A stretch of 64,000 bases of DNA from Aurantimonas sp. HBX-1 (GCF_021391535.1 NZ_CP090066.1:4301501-4365500); one strand, 5' to 3'. Shown: positions 38,551-48,016, counted from the stretch's first letter. Numbers and translations are program-made. The notes: a model not told the origin generated them from the sequence alone.

Positions 38551-39330
38551 TCAGACCCGCCGCTCGACCATCATCGTGCGGATCTCGGCGATGGCCTTCG
38601 CCGGATTCAGGCCCTTCGGGCAGGTCTGGGTGCAGTTCATGATGGTGTGGCAGCGGTAGAGCTTGAACGGATCCTCGAGGTCGTCGAGACGCTCGCCGGT
38701 CGCCTCGTCGCGGGAATCGATCAGCCAGCGATAGGCCTGGAGAAGCACGGCGGGCCCGAGATAGCGCTCGCCGTTCCACCAGTAGGACGGGCAGGCGGTC
38801 TGGCAGCAGAAGCACAGGATGCACTCGTAGAGCCCGTCGAGCTTCTCGCGGTCGGCGTGGCTCTGGCGCCATTCGCGCTCGGGCTCCGGGGTCTCGGTCT
38901 TCAGCCAGGGCTCGATCGAGCGCAGCTGCGCATAGGGGACGGTGAGGTCGGGCACCAGGTCCTTGATCACCGGCATGTGCGGCAGCGGGTAGACCTTGAT
39001 GGCGCCGCTCACCTCGTCCATGCCCTTGGTGCAGGCCAGCGTGTTGGCGCCGTCGATGTTCATCGCGCAGGAGCCGCAGATGCCTTCGCGGCAGGAGCGC
39101 CGCAGCGCCAGGGTCGAGTCGACCTTGTTCTTGATCCACAGGAGCGCGTCGAGGACCATCGGCCCGCAATCGTCGACATCGACATAGAACGTGTCGGTGC
39201 GCGGATTGGCGTCGTCGTCCGGCGACCAGCGGTAGATCTTGAACTCGCGGATGTTGGTCGCGCCCTGCGGCCGGTCCCACACCTTGCCTTCGGTGAGGGT
39301 GGAGTTCTTCGGAAGCGCAAGCTCGACCAT
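38551..39330 (-). CDS. sdhB: Succinate dehydrogenase iron-sulfur subunit
   Basis: 259 residues. Fe-S subunit of complex II. [2Fe-2S] ligands in SCREGICGSCAMNIDG and the C-terminal [4Fe-4S]/[3Fe-4S] motifs CILCFCCQTACPSYWW and CHTIMNCTQTCPKGLNP are intact. Normally the last gene directly after sdhA, but here it lies 2.2 kb downstream, with two unrelated genes between. A 138-base gap upstream, with a CGCAAC/GTTGCG hairpin (39375-39392), may hold its own promoter. Confidence 0.96.
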   Translation of the reverse strand: MVELALPKNSTLTEGKVWDRPQGATNIREFKIYRWSPDDDANPRTDTFYVDVDDCGPMVLDALLWIKNKVDSTLALRRSCREGICGSCAMNIDGANTLACTKGMDEVSGAIKVYPLPHMPVIKDLVPDLTVPYAQLRSIEPWLKTETPEPEREWRQSHADREKLDGLYECILCFCCQTACPSYWWNGERYLGPAVLLQAYRWLIDSRDEATGERLDDLEDPFKLYRCHTIMNCTQTCPKGLNPAKAIAEIRTMMVERRV

Positions 39331-39468
39331 GATCAGTCCAATTTCAGATGGGGATCGTCACGATTGGAATCGTTCGCAACATAAAGGTTGCGGTGCAAAA
39401 CGCCAGAGACGAAACCGCGCAGGGAACCATTGAATCGGTTGAATTATCCGGCGATTTGCCGGGTTTTG

Positions 39469-40626
39469 TCAGCGGTTCCGGCTCTCGCCGAGCGGGGTTT
39501 CCCGGATGCCGGCCCGGCGTTTGCCGACCGCTTCCGCAACGGCGCGCGCGGCGTCTGCGGAAATCAGCCCCTGCTCGGCCGAGAGTGTCGCCGCCGCCTC
39601 CAGGCTCGCGCCGATGGTGACCGGGACGCCGGCCGACCGCAGCGCGGCGAGCGCCTCCGTCACCGCCGGGCTGTGTCCCTCCGGCGTGACGTCGCGGATG
39701 TGGACGGCGAGCACGCGCCCCGGATGCCGCCGGTTCGCCTCGGCATAGATCGCCGCGTCGCGCTGGCCGGAATCGCCAATCAGCAGGAAGGGCAGATGCG
39801 GATAGGCGTCCATGACCCGCTCGATCATCGCCAGCTTGTGGGTGTCGTGGCTGCCGGTGAACCATTTGGTCTCGTCGATGCCGAAATCGCGCAGCAGCAT
39901 CGGGCCCACCGGGATGGCGTGAAGGCGCATGAACCGCTCGAACAGGTCGAAGAGGTTCCACGGGCTGGAGGAGACATAGAAGATCGGGTTGGTTTCCGGC
40001 CCGGCCTCGCCCCGCGTCAGCGCGCGGTAAAGATGCGTGACGCCGGGAAACGCCGTGCGGCTCTCGGCAGAATTGGCGACGACCGTCCGCCAATGGCGGA
40101 AGAGATTGGTGGCGCCGGTTTCGACGATCGTGTCGTCGATGTCGGAGATGATCCCGAAGCGGGCCTCCGGCGGGACCAGCCGTACCGGGACGCTGGCGCC
40201 TAGCGGTCGCCAGTCGTAGCCGGGGACGTCCGTCAGCGTCAGGTCGACATGGGTCCAGGCCCCGCCGGCCGGGATGTCCGGCGCCTCGACGGTGAAATCG
40301 AAGAAGCCTTCGCGGTCGGTGGTCGCGGTGCCGGACCGGCCGGCGCCTTCAAAGGCGAGTTCGGCGCCGGCAATTTCGTCGGACTCGTAGCGGCGGAACG
40401 TCAGGCGGAGATTGGTGAGAAGGGAATCGCTGTGCAGGGCCGAGACCACGCCCTCGTCCTCGACGACGCGCCCGCGCACCCAGAGGCTCTTCGCCGTGCC
40501 GAAGCCGAGATAGGGCAGGATGATCGGTGTGCCGAGGAGCCCGGCGCGGCGCTTCAGCCCGTGTCGCAGGCGCGACCAGCGCCGTTCCGCCGAAAGGGCC
40601 AGGGAGTGAAGCATCGATCCGGTCAT
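39469..40626 (-). CDS. App1-type (DUF2183) phosphatidate phosphatase domain protein
   Basis: 385 residues. DUF2183/App1 domain with the HAD-like catalytic DxDxT in FGIISDIDDTIVETGATN, then FYVSSSPWNLFDLFERF and LLIGDSGQRDAAIY. Yeast App1 dephosphorylates phosphatidic acid; bacterial members are little studied. No signal peptide. ATG 40626 (MTGSMLHSL) is chosen, though ATG 40614 is possible. Inserted between sdhA and sdhB with a 138-base gap to sdhB. Confidence 0.88.
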   Translation of the reverse strand: MTGSMLHSLALSAERRWSRLRHGLKRRAGLLGTPIILPYLGFGTAKSLWVRGRVVEDEGVVSALHSDSLLTNLRLTFRRYESDEIAGAELAFEGAGRSGTATTDREGFFDFTVEAPDIPAGGAWTHVDLTLTDVPGYDWRPLGASVPVRLVPPEARFGIISDIDDTIVETGATNLFRHWRTVVANSAESRTAFPGVTHLYRALTRGEAGPETNPIFYVSSSPWNLFDLFERFMRLHAIPVGPMLLRDFGIDETKWFTGSHDTHKLAMIERVMDAYPHLPFLLIGDSGQRDAAIYAEANRRHPGRVLAVHIRDVTPEGHSPAVTEALAALRSAGVPVTIGASLEAAATLSAEQGLISADAARAVAEAVGKRRAGIRETPLGESRNR

Positions 40627-40678
40627 GGCGGTTCGCGGCGAAGAAGGGGGAGCCGGGCGTCCGGCTCCCCCTCGGTCG

Positions 40679-41395
40679 TCAGTTGGCCGGGGCGGCGCCA
40701 TCGGCCGGCGCGGCTGCGCCCGGTGCGGGTGTTGCCGGAGCAGGTGCTGCCGGAGCGGCAGGCGGCGTCGCCTGCGGGGTCGCGCCTTCTGCCGGCTCCA
40801 CGAAACTGCCGGTCACGCAGGCCTCGGACGTGGCATTGAGGAAGGCGAAGATCGTCGCCTGGTCGGGCTGGCCAACACGGCCGTCGCCCAGCATCCGCTC
40901 GGCCACCGGCGGCGCGACGACGCTGGCGATCAGATAGTCACGCTGCGGGTCTGACAGCTTCTCCAGCGCCTGTTCGGCAAGGCATTTGCAGGCGAGCGGG
41001 GTCATCTGCTTCATCTGCACGCCACAGAGACCGGCGATCAGCTCGACCTGGTTGCCTTCCGAGACGCGCGGCAGCTCGAACTTGTCGCCGACGGCGTTGC
41101 GGGGCTGGTCGGACTGTTGCTCGTCCGTATCCGTGTCGTCGGAGCCGTCGACCGTCGTCGTCCCCCCACCCGGTCCGCCCGAGGGGGTGATGTCGCTGGC
41201 GTCGCCGCCGGAGGCAGCTGGATCCTGCGGCGTCTCCGTCGCGGCCGGGTCGGGTGCGGCGTCGCTGCCCGTCGTTTCGGCCGGCGCTTGCGAGGCGGCG
41301 GGCGCCGGATCGCTTTGCGCCTGAGCGGCGAGCGGCAGGGCGCCGAGCGCGAGGATCGTCAGGCCGGCGAGGCCGGCGCGTTTGAACTTGTCCAT
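40679..41395 (-). CDS. Secreted protein with a central Cys-containing domain and low-complexity ends
   Basis: 238 residues. Signal peptide (LTILALGALPLAAQAQS), then a Pro/Ala/Asp/Gly-rich region (about 28-105). A conserved-looking helical core follows (VELIAGLCGVQMKQMTPLACKCLAEQALEKL... ATSEACVTGSF) with four cysteines. The tail is Pro/Ala repeats. Probably periplasmic. I do not recognise the family. Of two adjacent ATGs (41398 and 41395) the second is better spaced from GGAGGA. Confidence 0.7.
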   Translation of the reverse strand: MDKFKRAGLAGLTILALGALPLAAQAQSDPAPAASQAPAETTGSDAAPDPAATETPQDPAASGGDASDITPSGGPGGGTTTVDGSDDTDTDEQQSDQPRNAVGDKFELPRVSEGNQVELIAGLCGVQMKQMTPLACKCLAEQALEKLSDPQRDYLIASVVAPPVAERMLGDGRVGQPDQATIFAFLNATSEACVTGSFVEPAEGATPQATPPAAPAAPAPATPAPGAAAPADGAAPAN

Positions 41396-41571
41396 CATTC
41401 CTCCGAATTGCTTGATCCGGCCGCTTGCTCGGGCCGGTGAAAGGTGTCCCCACCCAGACCTAGGGCCGCAGCCGCGATGTGGCAGCCCGGGCGGGCCACC
41501 GCGTCGCGGCAACGGCAAGCCTGACCAGCCGGCGCATGGCCGGCCGATCGCGCGGCTCCTCGCGGCGTTGC

Positions 41572-43428
41572 TCAGTAAACCCGCTTCTTCGGCTCGATAT
41601 AGTCGATCTGGTTCGACAGCGTGTAGGTGTGCACCGGCCGGTCCTCGAGCGACACCGTCCTTGCCGCCGTGTCGGCGAAGGAGAGCGTGTGCTTCATCCA
41701 GTTGGCGTCGTCGCGGTCGGGGAAGTCCTCGCGGGCGTGGGCGCCGCGCGACTCGGTGCGGTTGCGGGCCGAATCCATGGTCACCACCGCCTGGGCGATG
41801 AGATTGTCGTATTCCAGCGTCTCGATCAGGTCGGTGTTCCAGATCAGCGAGCGGTCGGTGACCCGCACGTCCTCCGACCCGGCCCAGACCTCGTGGATCT
41901 TCTCGTGGCCTTCCTCGAGAATCTCGCCGGTGCGGAACACCGCGCAGTTCGACTGCATGGTCTGCTGCATCCGGTCGCGCAGCACCGCCGTCGGCGTGCC
42001 GCCATTGGCGTAGCGGAAGCGGTCGAGACGGGCGAGGGAGTTGTCGCCGGCGCCTGCCGGCAGGTCCGGCTGGTCCTCGCCCGGCGTCACCGTCTCGGCG
42101 CAGCGCAGCGCCGCGGCGCGGCCGAACACCACGAGGTCGATCAGCGAGTTGGAGCCGAGCCGGTTGGCGCCGTGGACGGAGACGCAGCCCGCCTCGCCGA
42201 CGGCCATCAGGCCGGGCACCACCGAGTCCGGGTCGCCGTTCTTCTTGGTCAGCACCTCGCCGTGATAGTTCGTCGGGATGCCGCCCATGTTGTAGTGGAC
42301 CGTCGGCAGCACCGGGATCGGCTCGCGGGTGACGTCGACGCCGGCGAAGATCCGCGCCGATTCCGAGATGCCCGGCAGCCGCTCGTGCAGCACGGCCGGA
42401 TCCAGATGGTCCAGATGCAGGAAGATGTGGTCCTTGTTCTTGCCGACGCCGCGGCCGTCGCGGATCTCCATGGTCATGGACCGCGAGACGACGTCGCGCG
42501 AGGCGAGATCCTTGGCCGAGGGGGCGTAGCGCTCCATGAAGCGCTCGCCGTCGGAATTGGTCAGGTAGCCGCCTTCGCCGCGGGCGCCCTCGGTGATCAG
42601 GCAGCCGGCGCCGTAGATGCCGGTGGGGTGGAACTGCACGAATTCCATGTCCTGCAGCGGCAGGCCGGCGCGCAGCACCATGCCGCCGCCGTCGCCGGTG
42701 CAGGTATGGGCCGAGGTCGCGGAGAAATAGGCACGGCCGTAGCCGCCGGTGGCGAGGATGGTCTTCTTGCCGCGGAAGCGGTGGATCGTGCCGTCATCCA
42801 TGTTGATGGCGACGACGCCGCGGCAGACCCCTTCCTCGTCCATGATCAGGTCGATGGCGAAATACTCGATGAAGAATTCCGAGGCATAGCGCAGCGACTG
42901 GCCGTAGAGCGTGTGCAGGATGGCGTGGCCGGTGCGGTCGGCGGCGGCGCAGGTGCGCTGCGCCGGGGGGCCGTTGCCGTAGTCGGTGGTCATGCCGCCG
43001 AACGGCCGCTGATAGATGCGCCCGTCCTCGGTGCGCGAGAACGGCACGCCGAAATGCTCGAGCTCGTAGACCGCCTTCGGTGCCTCGCGCACCAGGTATT
43101 CGATGGCGTCCTGGTCGCCCAGCCAGTCCGATCCCTTGACGGTGTCGTACATGTGCCAGCGCCAGTCGTCCGGGCCCATGTTGCCGAGCGACGCGGCGAC
43201 GCCGCCCTGCGCCGCGACGGTGTGCGAGCGGGTCGGGAAGACCTTGGTGATGCAGGCGGTCTTCAGCCCGGCCTGCGCCGCGCCGAGGGTGGCGCGCAGG
43301 CCGGCGCCGCCGGCGCCCACGACGACGACGTCGAACGTGTGGTCGACGAAGCTGTAGGCCTTGCCGTTCTGTGCCGGGGCCGAACGATGCGGCTGGCCGG
43401 CGCCGTTGACTTTGCCGTTGCTGGCCAT
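41572..43428 (-). CDS. sdhA: Succinate dehydrogenase flavoprotein subunit
   Basis: 618 residues. FAD-binding VVVVGAGGAGLRATLGAAQAGLKTACITK, the FAD-attachment His in RSHTVAAQGGVAASLGNM, and catalytic HPTGIYGAG and RLGSNSLIDLVVFGR segments are intact. It oxidises succinate to fumarate in complex II. Two bases separate its start from the sdhD stop. Confidence 0.97.
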   Translation of the reverse strand: MASNGKVNGAGQPHRSAPAQNGKAYSFVDHTFDVVVVGAGGAGLRATLGAAQAGLKTACITKVFPTRSHTVAAQGGVAASLGNMGPDDWRWHMYDTVKGSDWLGDQDAIEYLVREAPKAVYELEHFGVPFSRTEDGRIYQRPFGGMTTDYGNGPPAQRTCAAADRTGHAILHTLYGQSLRYASEFFIEYFAIDLIMDEEGVCRGVVAINMDDGTIHRFRGKKTILATGGYGRAYFSATSAHTCTGDGGGMVLRAGLPLQDMEFVQFHPTGIYGAGCLITEGARGEGGYLTNSDGERFMERYAPSAKDLASRDVVSRSMTMEIRDGRGVGKNKDHIFLHLDHLDPAVLHERLPGISESARIFAGVDVTREPIPVLPTVHYNMGGIPTNYHGEVLTKKNGDPDSVVPGLMAVGEAGCVSVHGANRLGSNSLIDLVVFGRAAALRCAETVTPGEDQPDLPAGAGDNSLARLDRFRYANGGTPTAVLRDRMQQTMQSNCAVFRTGEILEEGHEKIHEVWAGSEDVRVTDRSLIWNTDLIETLEYDNLIAQAVVTMDSARNRTESRGAHAREDFPDRDDANWMKHTLSFADTAARTVSLEDRPVHTYTLSNQIDYIEPKKRVY

Positions 43429-43430
43429 GG

Positions 43431-43811
43431 TCAGGCTCCGAAGCTCATCTTGACGATCGCGAACAGGCTGGCGCCGGCGACGGCGACCGAGAAGAAGGTG
43501 TTGAGGATGAGCAGCGGCAGCTTGGCGCCACCGTGGACATAGTCCTCGATGATCACCTGCATGCCGAGCCGCATATGGATGGTCGCCGACACCGTCACCA
43601 GGGCCATGGCGATCCCGACCAGCGGATTGGCGAAGGCCGACCGCAGCTCGAGATAGCTGGCATCCTGCAGCGCGACGAGGAGGATCACGAAGAAGGTGAT
43701 CAGCACGACGTTGGCGACCGCGGTCAGGCGCTGCTGCCAGAAATGGCCGGTGCCGTCGCGGGCCGAGCCAAGGCCGCGGACGCGGCTGAGCGGTGTCCTG
43801 AAATTCTGCAT
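43431..43811 (-). CDS. sdhD: Succinate dehydrogenase membrane anchor subunit SdhD
   Basis: 126 residues, three membrane helices. RTPLSRVRGLGSARDGTGHFWQQRLTAVAN and IHMRLGMQVIIEDYVHG, with a heme/quinone-site His-Arg, mark SdhD. The GTG three bases upstream of ATG 43811 is an alternative start. Forms the membrane anchor with SdhC. Confidence 0.94.
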   Translation of the reverse strand: MQNFRTPLSRVRGLGSARDGTGHFWQQRLTAVANVVLITFFVILLVALQDASYLELRSAFANPLVGIAMALVTVSATIHMRLGMQVIIEDYVHGGAKLPLLILNTFFSVAVAGASLFAIVKMSFGA

Positions 43812-43821
43812 CACCGTCTCC

Positions 43822-44214
43822 TCAGCCGAACGCCAGGACGGCGATCCAGAGGATCAGCGTCATCGCGAGGGACGCCACCAGCGTGGCGATGGCGAGTTTC
43901 GTCGAGGTCTCCTTCGACAGGCCGTGGCCGGTGTCCCAGATCAGATGCCGGATGCCGCCGAACATGTGGTGGAGCAGCGCCCAGCTGTAGCCGAACAGGA
44001 TGATCCGCCCGACGATCGAGCCGAAGAAGTCCGACGCCGTCTCGAAGGCATCCGGGCCGCTCGCGGCGGCGACGAGCCACCAGACGAGCAGCAGCGTGCC
44101 GCCGTAGAGCGCCGCGCCGGTGATGCGGTGCAGGATCGACATCGCCATGGTGGGGCGGAATTTGTAGATCGTGAGATGCGGCGACAGCGGCCGCGCTGAT
44201 CTGAGGTCGGACAT
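43822..44214 (-). CDS. sdhC: Succinate dehydrogenase cytochrome b556 subunit SdhC
   Basis: 130 residues, three membrane helices. RPLSPHLTIYKFRPTMAMSILHRITG and HHMFGGIRHLIWDTGHGL are SdhC hallmarks, including the heme-ligand His. First gene of the sdhC-sdhD-sdhA run. ATG 44214 (MSDLRSARPLSPH) fits the family start; the open frame extends upstream without similarity. Confidence 0.95.
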   Translation of the reverse strand: MSDLRSARPLSPHLTIYKFRPTMAMSILHRITGAALYGGTLLLVWWLVAAASGPDAFETASDFFGSIVGRIILFGYSWALLHHMFGGIRHLIWDTGHGLSKETSTKLAIATLVASLAMTLILWIAVLAFG

Positions 44215-44438
44215 GGGTGCCTTCTCGTCCTCGCATTCGGTTTCTCCGCCGCGCGGCATGAGCGGGATCGCCCGATGCTGCACAGCGATGAGACGTCGCC
44301 TAAAAGGACTATCGCAGCTGCGAACGCAAGGCTGCTGACGGCCCGCCGCTGCGGCATCGGCGGCTTAATCGATTAGTTGCGTCAACAGCGCGCGGGCAAG
44401 TTCTCCCGATCTCGATCGCCCCGGACCCCTGCGCCGAA

Positions 44439-44918
44439 TCAGCGCTTGTCGAGGGCCCGGTCGTTGAAGCGGATGACGAAGCTCGCCCAGTCGGCCGGCT
44501 CGGCCACCCGCTCGTAGAGGCCGCGGCCGGCGCCCGGATTGCGCGGCGCGTGCAGCACCAGTTTCGACCAGCCGCGGCTGTCGGCCTCTTCCGCCAGGAG
44601 GTCGATCATCGCCTTGGCGATTCCCTTGCGGCGATGGCGATGGGCGACGAAGATATGGTCGGCGAGCCCGGAGCGCATGCCGGTCCACAGATCCGGGATG
44701 TCATAATAGAGCACGAAGCCGACCAGTTCGCCATCGAGGCGCGCGCCGAGCACCTCGGCCGTGCGGTCCTGCAGCAACTGCTCGGCGTAGAACGTGTCGG
44801 GCGCGCCCGGAGGGCCGCGAAACAGCGACTGGTTGTAGGCCGAGATCAGCGGCGCGAGCTCGCGGGCGTCGCTGAGCCGAAGCCGTCTGATGTCGATGTC
44901 CGGGGCGGGCGTCTCCAT
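44439..44918 (-). CDS. GNAT N-acetyltransferase
   Basis: 159 residues, one GNAT domain. DIDIRRLRLSDARELAPLISAYN, the CoA-binding HIFVAHRHRRKGIAKAMIDLLAEEA and a late GWSKLVLHAPRNPGAGRGLYERV support it. The region before the CoA loop resembles spermidine/diamine acetyltransferases, but this is only an impression; the substrate is unknown. Divergent from the deacetylase-like gene. Confidence 0.85.
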   Translation of the reverse strand: METPAPDIDIRRLRLSDARELAPLISAYNQSLFRGPPGAPDTFYAEQLLQDRTAEVLGARLDGELVGFVLYYDIPDLWTGMRSGLADHIFVAHRHRRKGIAKAMIDLLAEEADSRGWSKLVLHAPRNPGAGRGLYERVAEPADWASFVIRFNDRALDKR

Positions 44919-45016
44919 GACGCTGGTTTGCGGGCGAATGCCCGAAGGGTCAAGCCGAAAGCGGCGGACCGGCGCCGGCGTTGCCGTCACCCGGCGTCCT
45001 GGTCTAGGCATCGGCG

Positions 45017-45808
45017 ATGCAGGACATGGGCGAACTGATCGACGAGCTGGACCGGTGGGCGGACGAGGGCCGCAGGCTCGAGGCGTGGTGGCGGGACGAC
45101 GACGCGGTGCGGCCTTCGCCGGCGCTCGGCCGGCTGACGCAGGCGGCTTCGAGCCGCGGCCTGCCGCTGGCGCTGGCGGTGATCCCGGCCGCGATGATCC
45201 CGGAGCTCGCCGGCGCGCTCGCTGATCCGTGCCTGACGGTGCTGCAGCACGGCTTCGCGCACCGCAACCACGCCGTCTGCGGCGCCCGCGCGGTGGAGTG
45301 CGGCGGCGTCCGGCAACGCGACGCCCTGCTCGGCGATCTGGCGGCCGGCCGCGACCGGCTCGAGGCGATGTTCGGCGCGCGCTTCGTGCCGGCGCTGGTG
45401 CCGCCCTGGAACCGCATCGAGCCCGACGTCGTGCGGGCGCTGCCCGGCCTTGCCTATCGCGGGGTGTCGCTGTTCGGGTCGCGCCCAAGCCCGCCACAAG
45501 CTGCCGGATTCGCCGAGATAAACACGCATCTCGACCTCCTGACCTGGAAGGGCGGGGCGCGGTTTGCCGGGCGCGACAAGCTGATCCGGCTGGCCGCCGA
45601 GCGCATCGCCGACCGGCGCCTCGGCCGCACCGATCCGCAGGAGCCGTTCGGCCTTTTGACGCATCACCTCGATCACGACGGGCAGACCTGGGATTTCCTC
45701 GGCGAACTGCTCGACACGCTGGCGGCGCACGGGTCGGTCCGGTTCCGCGGCGCCGCCTCCCTGTTTGCCGCCGCCCCGGCGCCCGAAGCCGGGTCGCCGC
45801 GCCCATGA
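45017..45808 (+). CDS. Polysaccharide-deacetylase-like (NodB-fold) protein
   Basis: 263 residues. WWRDDDAVRPSPALGRL gives the metal Asp pair of the fold and LQHGFAHRNHAV the metal His pair (HxxxxH). VPPWNRIEPDVVRALPGLAYRGVSLFG and LLTHHLDHDGQTWDFL complete a carbohydrate-esterase-4-like active site. No signal peptide, so a cytosolic enzyme acting on sugar intermediates or nucleotide sugars is possible. The stop overlaps the next gene's ATG (ATGA). It opens the region of sugar-related genes. Confidence 0.82.
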   Translation: MQDMGELIDELDRWADEGRRLEAWWRDDDAVRPSPALGRLTQAASSRGLPLALAVIPAAMIPELAGALADPCLTVLQHGFAHRNHAVCGARAVECGGVRQRDALLGDLAAGRDRLEAMFGARFVPALVPPWNRIEPDVVRALPGLAYRGVSLFGSRPSPPQAAGFAEINTHLDLLTWKGGARFAGRDKLIRLAAERIADRRLGRTDPQEPFGLLTHHLDHDGQTWDFLGELLDTLAAHGSVRFRGAASLFAAAPAPEAGSPRP

Positions 45809-46662
45809 GTCCCGTCGTGCGGCCTGCCGGAGAAGCCGATATCGAGCCGGTCGCCCGGCTGCTGCACGAGCGGATGAATGCCCGCATCCCGGCCGAGCGC
45901 TGGCGGCGGCTGCTCGACTATCCGTGGCGGCCGGCGGACGTGGAGCGCGGCTGGCTGGTCGAGGATGGCGGCCGCATCGTCGGTTTCATGGGCACGATCT
46001 ACAGCGACCGGCCGGTGGGCGGCGGCATGCAGCGCTTCTGCGACCTGTCGTCCTGGTATCTGCTTTCCGACTATCGCGGCGACGGCACCGGCGACGAACT
46101 GCTCCGGGCGGGCATGGCGAAGACGGGCGTGACCTATGCGACGATGACCGCACGCCGGGCCACCGGCCGCAAGATCCGCGCCCTCGGCTTCGACGTCCTC
46201 GACGCGGCGCGCAGCCTGTTCCGGCCGCGGCAGGGCAGGGACCGGGCGCCGCTCACCTGCCTGCGCGACCCGGCGGCGATCCGCGAGCGCCTGGCACCAT
46301 CGCAGCGGCAGGTCCTCGACCTGCATCGGGGCTTCGACATCCATCACGCGCTGGTCGGCGATCCGGGGCTTTGGCTGGTGTATCAGCGCAAGCTGAAGGG
46401 CGATGCCGTCGCCTATCACGAAATCCTGCACGCCAGCGATCCGGCCTGCCTGTCGGCCGCGGCACAGTCCGTCGCCGATACGCTGGTCACCGGCGAGAAC
46501 GGCGTGCTGGCGGTGGATTCGCGCTGGATGGCTCCTGACGACGATCAGGGCGCTGTCGAGCCGATCGCGCTCGCCCGGTGGTTCCGGTCGCCGGACCTGG
46601 CGCCGGCGGCGGTCGACCATCTGTTCTCCGAGGTCATCCTGCTCGACCAGAAGCTGCCCTGA
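45805..46662 (+). CDS. GNAT-fold acyltransferase-like protein
   Basis: 285 residues. N-terminal MSPVVRPAGEADIEPVARLLHERMNA, then VGFMGTIYSDRPVGG and LLSDYRGDGTGDELLRAGMA, a GNAT acyl-CoA-binding pattern. A second half of weak similarity (about residues 150-285) suggests a double GNAT fold. Coupled to the deacetylase-like gene by a four-base overlap, so both may modify the same sugar. It converges on the cyclase gene with seven bases between the stops. Acyl group and substrate are unknown. Confidence 0.78.
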   Translation: MSPVVRPAGEADIEPVARLLHERMNARIPAERWRRLLDYPWRPADVERGWLVEDGGRIVGFMGTIYSDRPVGGGMQRFCDLSSWYLLSDYRGDGTGDELLRAGMAKTGVTYATMTARRATGRKIRALGFDVLDAARSLFRPRQGRDRAPLTCLRDPAAIRERLAPSQRQVLDLHRGFDIHHALVGDPGLWLVYQRKLKGDAVAYHEILHASDPACLSAAAQSVADTLVTGENGVLAVDSRWMAPDDDQGAVEPIALARWFRSPDLAPAAVDHLFSEVILLDQKLP

Positions 46663-46669
46663 GGCGCCG

Positions 46670-48016
46670 CTAGGGATCGAGCACGACGATGTCGATTGGG
46701 TGCGCCACGCCCTGCACCATGCAGCCGCTGCGCAGTTCCGCCGGCACCTCGGTGCTGAAACCCTGCGCCAGCGCCAGGGCGTAGGTCTCGCTCGTCGTCA
46801 GCGCCGCGGTCTGCTCGGACTTGTTGTGCTTCTCGAGCTTGGCCGCGAGGTTCACCGCGTCGCCGATCACCGTGTATTCGAGGCGGAACTCGTCGCCCAG
46901 CGCCGCGAACACCACCCGGCCGGCCGTCGCCGCGCCGTTCATGCGAAGGGTCAGCCCCTCCAACTCGGTCGCCGTCGACCATTCGCGGGCGATCGCCATG
47001 ATCTCCACCAGCGCGTGCAGCGCGTCGGCCGCCGCCGTCTTCGAGGGCCGCGTCGCGCCGAAGGTCGCGAGCACGCCGTCGCCGAGATATTTGTCGACGA
47101 CGCCGCCATGGCGCTGGACGACCGGCACGATCAGCCGGTGCAGGCCGACGAGGGTCTGTACCGCGTCCTTCGGCTCGCTGCGGTTGACGAAGGCGGAGAA
47201 GCCCCGGATGTCGAGCACGATGATCGCCGCGTCGCGCTCCTGCGCCGCGCCCGCGACGACGGCGGAGGGTGCCTCGGTGATGGCGCGTTCGACGTCCTCG
47301 GGCAGGAAACGGCGTAGTTCCTCGCGCTCGATCTGCTCGCGCGTCGCCACCGCGAGCAGGCGCTTGGCCCGGGCCAGCGCCAGCGCCAGCACCGTCGTCA
47401 GCAGCAGGATCGCGACGATCTTGTCGATCTCGGCACCGATCAGGATGCCGTTGCCCTGCAGATAGGCGACGTAGCTGCGGGTGATGCTCTCCGCCCCGGA
47501 GGCCCGGATCGCATAGAGCGTCATCAGGAACCAGCCGACGGCGGCCGTCGCCCCGGTCGCCAGCACCCAGGCCGGCTCGAAGCGGAGAGCGCGGATGGCG
47601 ATGAAGACGAAGACGTACATCACCGTCGGCGCCCGCAGGTAGAAGCTCGCCGTCTGCCCGTACTGGATGTGGAAGTACCAGATCAGCCCGAACAGCAGCA
47701 CGACGTCGACGAGGATGGAGAAGGCCAGGAACCAGGCCGGCATGCGCATCCGGTAGGAGAGGAACAGCCGCAGGCCGGTAAAGGCGAGGTAGATCGCCAG
47801 ACTCACCGGGACCGGCTGCTGCATCAGCGCGTCGGTCGGCCGCGGCGCGACGAGGTAGAGGATCGCCAGGAAGCTGCCGAGGGTCAGCTGCACCCAGCCG
47901 ATCAGCTGCTCGCTGCGCCGATCGAATTGCTGGACGACGTCCTGCACGCGGTCGGGAATCGTCCGGCCCGGCGGAGAGCCCTTGAACGGCGCCAGGAGTT
48001 GCGTGCGTCTTGCCAT
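46670..48016 (-). CDS. Membrane class III adenylate/guanylate cyclase
   Basis: 448 residues. About six N-terminal membrane helices (about residues 35-210, e.g. FLAILYLVAP, FLSYRMRMPAWFLAFSILVDVVLLFG and ILLLTTVLALALA). A short linker RFLPEDVERAITEAP leads to a class III catalytic domain (about 250-448). The two metal-binding Asp residues are D269 (IIVLDIRGFSAF) and D313 (YLGDGVLATFG), the expected 44 residues apart, so it should be active. cAMP is likely, but specificity residues were not analysed. It lies on the minus strand between the two parts of the sugar cluster. Confidence 0.92.
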   Translation of the reverse strand: MARRTQLLAPFKGSPPGRTIPDRVQDVVQQFDRRSEQLIGWVQLTLGSFLAILYLVAPRPTDALMQQPVPVSLAIYLAFTGLRLFLSYRMRMPAWFLAFSILVDVVLLFGLIWYFHIQYGQTASFYLRAPTVMYVFVFIAIRALRFEPAWVLATGATAAVGWFLMTLYAIRASGAESITRSYVAYLQGNGILIGAEIDKIVAILLLTTVLALALARAKRLLAVATREQIEREELRRFLPEDVERAITEAPSAVVAGAAQERDAAIIVLDIRGFSAFVNRSEPKDAVQTLVGLHRLIVPVVQRHGGVVDKYLGDGVLATFGATRPSKTAAADALHALVEIMAIAREWSTATELEGLTLRMNGAATAGRVVFAALGDEFRLEYTVIGDAVNLAAKLEKHNKSEQTAALTTSETYALALAQGFSTEVPAELRSGCMVQGVAHPIDIVVLDP

